Assembly (NCBI RefSeq): GCF_000260115.1
Contig: NZ_JH651379.1
Coordinates: 620,001-684,000, forward strand
Length of the DNA: 64,000 nt
Direction of reading: 5' to 3'
DNA from: Galbibacter orientalis DSM 19592
Lineage (GTDB): Bacteria > Bacteroidota > Bacteroidia > Flavobacteriales > Flavobacteriaceae
The notes below the pieces were generated by a model. That model did not search any database. It saw only the letters and a list, made by a program, of their open reading frames with translations, and was not told the DNA's origin. Numbering within the stretch: position 1 is the first letter of the stretch; each line of letters opens with the position of its first letter. The translations under genes and the position numbers were made by a program. Positions 61,789 to 64,000 of this stretch are shown here, one piece after another.

Positions 61789-64000
61789 ATGAAATCATTC
61801 CTAGCTCAAGTAGCCTCAGAAATATATTCCAAACACAAAGAACAATTACCAAATCTTGCTATTATTCTTCCAAGTAAAAGAGCGGTAACTTTTTTAAAAA
61901 ATGAACTTTTAAACCTTGTTGAAAAAACTACTATTGCTCCTAAAATTATAAGCATTGAAGAATTTATTCAGGAGTTAGCTAACTTGAAATTGGCATCCAA
62001 TATTCAATTATCATTTGAGCTATATGAAGTCTATAAAAAAATAACTCCCGAAAACGAACAGGAAGACTTTTACGCGTTTACCTCTTGGTCTCAAACTATC
62101 TTACAAGATTTTAATGAGATTGATAGATATTTAATTGATACCGAAACATTCTTTTCTCATTTATTTAATATAAAAGAGCTAGACCAATTCCATTGGACCA
62201 ATGCTGACGACAAGACCATTTTACAAAAAAAATATTTAAAATTCTGGGAAAAACTAAACGTCTATTATACTGTATATAACGAACACCTCCAAAAAAAAGG
62301 CATTGGATACCAAGGTATGATTTACCGTGAAGCGAATGATAATGTTGAATACTACATTCAAAACAATATAAACTCAACACATTTATTTATTGGTTTTAAT
62401 GCGTTGAATAATGCTGAAAAAAATATAATTCAGGAGTTTCTCACCAATACAAATGCTGAAGTTTTTTGGGATATTGACCAAAAATTTATGGATAATAAAG
62501 ACCATGATGCTGGTCTATTTTTAAGAAACTACAAAGCATCGTGGCCTTATTTTAAGAACAAGGAATTTAAAAATATAAGTAATCATTTTTCAGAAGAAAA
62601 AAACATTGAAATTATTGGGGTTCCAAAAAATATAGGGCAAGCAAAATATGTAGGAAAAATTTTAGGAAAATTACAAGGCTCCATAAAAAATACAGCCATT
62701 GTTTTAGGAAATGAAAATCTACTAGCTCCTATATTAAATAGCATCCCTTCAGAAATAAATAAAGCAAATATAACAAGTGGATTTCCATTAGATTTATCGC
62801 CTTTTGCCTCCTTCTTTGAAACATTATTTGAAATCTGGGAGAAAAATACAGATGGGGTTTGGTACTATCAAGATGTTATAAATATACTTTCGAACCCGAT
62901 TAGCTATAGCATGACAACAGATACGGCTGAGGAAATCCAACAACTAATTGAAAAAATTAAGAATCAGAACCTCATCTATATCAAACAAAGTGAGTTAGAA
63001 ACTATAAATAAAACAGGTGCTAAATTATTCATAAACAAAAAAGATACAACCATTTCTTCGGTTATTGATAATTGCTTAGCCATTATCCTATCATTAAAAA
63101 ACACTTATACTTCGGAAGAACAGAAGAATCCTCTTTTTCTAGAATATCTATATCGCTTTTACGAGGTCTTTAATCAGCTTAAAACATTCAATGCGGAATA
63201 CAATACAATTACAGGAATAAAAGCACTCAAGAAAATTTATAGTGAATTATTAGCAAGTGAAACTATCGATTTTAAAGGAGAACCTTTAGAAGGCTTACAA
63301 ATAATGGGAATGCTAGAAAGTAGAAATTTAGATTTTGAAACCGTTATTATAACCTCCGTAAATGAAGGTATTTTACCAACTGGAAAAACTAACAATTCTT
63401 TTATTCCTTTCGATTTAAAAACGGTATTTGGTCTCCCCACATACAAAGAAAAGGATGCTATTTATTCCTATCACTTTTACAGATTATTACAACGAGCTAA
63501 AAATATTTATTTAGTGTATAATACTGAACCAGATGCTCTTGAAGGAGGGGAAAAAAGCAGACTCTTACAGCAATTAACTATGCTAAAAGAAGAAAAACAT
63601 GCCATTACTGAAATTGTTGCGAGTCCAACTATAAAAAATAACACTCTTGAATTATCTACAATTACAAAAGACGAAAATGTAATCCATAGACTTAAAGAAA
63701 TAGCTGCCAAAGGATTTTCACCAACATCGCTAAGTAATTATGTTCGTAACCCATTAGATTTTTACACACAATCTGTTCTTGGAATTAGAGAAACAGAAGA
63801 GGTTGAAGAAACTATTGCAGCAAACACATTAGGAACCATAGTACACGACACGCTAGAATCTTTTTACAAACCTTTAGAAGGAAAGTTTATTAGCATTGAG
63901 GACCTCAACAAAATGCGGAAAGAACTTAACAAAGAAGTAGCAAATCACTTTTCAAAATCGTATACAGAAACTACCGATTTAAGAGGGAAGAATCTGATTT
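61789..64000 (+). CDS. AddB-like PD-(D/E)XK nuclease-family protein (3' partial)
   Basis: An open frame of over 730 codons that runs off the window. It begins MKSFLAQVASEIYSKHKEQL and has NLAIILPSKRAVTFLKNEL near the N-terminus, a degenerate helicase fold like AddB, an LLQRAKNIYLVYNT stretch, and FSPTSLSNYVRNPLDFYTQSVLGI with LGTIVHDTLESFY. That last part is the usual entry to the C-terminal RecB-type nuclease, whose catalytic residues lie outside the window. Probable partner of the AddA-like protein at 55,824. A small inverted repeat TCCCGA / TCGGGA (61,747-61,762) lies just upstream. Confidence 0.88.
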   Translation, partial: MKSFLAQVASEIYSKHKEQLPNLAIILPSKRAVTFLKNELLNLVEKTTIAPKIISIEEFIQELANLKLASNIQLSFELYEVYKKITPENEQEDFYAFTSWSQTILQDFNEIDRYLIDTETFFSHLFNIKELDQFHWTNADDKTILQKKYLKFWEKLNVYYTVYNEHLQKKGIGYQGMIYREANDNVEYYIQNNINSTHLFIGFNALNNAEKNIIQEFLTNTNAEVFWDIDQKFMDNKDHDAGLFLRNYKASWPYFKNKEFKNISNHFSEEKNIEIIGVPKNIGQAKYVGKILGKLQGSIKNTAIVLGNENLLAPILNSIPSEINKANITSGFPLDLSPFASFFETLFEIWEKNTDGVWYYQDVINILSNPISYSMTTDTAEEIQQLIEKIKNQNLIYIKQSELETINKTGAKLFINKKDTTISSVIDNCLAIILSLKNTYTSEEQKNPLFLEYLYRFYEVFNQLKTFNAEYNTITGIKALKKIYSELLASETIDFKGEPLEGLQIMGMLESRNLDFETVIITSVNEGILPTGKTNNSFIPFDLKTVFGLPTYKEKDAIYSYHFYRLLQRAKNIYLVYNTEPDALEGGEKSRLLQQLTMLKEEKHAITEIVASPTIKNNTLELSTITKDENVIHRLKEIAAKGFSPTSLSNYVRNPLDFYTQSVLGIRETEEVEETIAANTLGTIVHDTLESFYKPLEGKFISIEDLNKMRKELNKEVANHFSKSYTETTDLRGKNLI

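Overview
The window looks like a chromosome segment of a marine-type flavobacterium (Bacteroidota, Flavobacteriaceae). It is AT-rich. Its promoters fit the Bacteroidota TTTG / TAnnTTTG pattern, for example in front of the tRNA-Asn and the OmpA gene. The gene families are typical of the group: SCO, DUF4421, DUF4861, DUF5117-type metalloprotease, OmpA with TSP3 repeats, DUF3871. No species can be named from the sequence alone.

Layout. Positions 1-7.6 kb hold metal uptake: an Nramp-UspA fusion (5' partial), a ZIP transporter and feoA-feoB with a tiny Cys-rich FeoB-associated protein, interrupted by a complete IS4-family element that has a 9-bp target duplication. Positions 7.7-9.2 kb are a gene-free, repeat-packed spacer. 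Core genes follow (SCO-like protein, rseP, tRNA-Asn).

From 11.5 to about 39.6 kb the 3' end of tRNA-Asn is the integration site of a tandem array of genomic islands. The last 27 bp of the tRNA region are repeated at 27,983, and a decayed copy lies at 39,508. Island A (11.5-28.0 kb) carries an intact tyrosine integrase, a satellite-like replication block (RecA-like ATPase, DUF3871, SF3 primase-helicase, NUMOD/GIY-YIG nuclease) and a four-gene cargo: MmeI-like methyltransferase, a small possible wHTH protein, an SF2 helicase and a GIY-YIG nuclease. Island B (28.0-39.5 kb) keeps only the first ~24 codons of its integrase. It carries a small membrane/J-domain cluster and a type I restriction-modification operon (hsdM, broken hsdS, PD-(D/E)XK nuclease, a broken gene, hsdR), with what looks like a toxin-antitoxin-SecB-like chaperone module inside the operon. 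A third island left end at 39.5 kb is cut off next to an IS982 element. After it come a decayed and duplicated MNT/HEPN toxin-antitoxin locus and an IS3 element that splits a secreted-protein gene.

The chromosome resumes at 43.9 kb with an M1 peptidase, a LacI-controlled uronate operon (kduI-kduD-DUF4861 lipoprotein), an LLM-class oxidoreductase, a large zinc metalloprotease lipoprotein, DUF4421, superoxide dismutase, an AddA-like helicase-nuclease, kbl, an abundant-type OmpA protein and the start of an AddB-like nuclease running off the right edge.

How it fits together: the islands share left-end sequence, right-end motifs, a KTSC-like secreted protein gene in front of each restriction module, and a palindromic site TTACGGnnnnCCGTAA about 50 bp upstream of both of those genes. 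They are best read as related defence-carrying elements built on one chassis. The strongest candidates for undescribed biology are the island A methyltransferase/helicase/GIY-YIG cluster and the chaperone-linked toxin module nested inside the island B type I operon.
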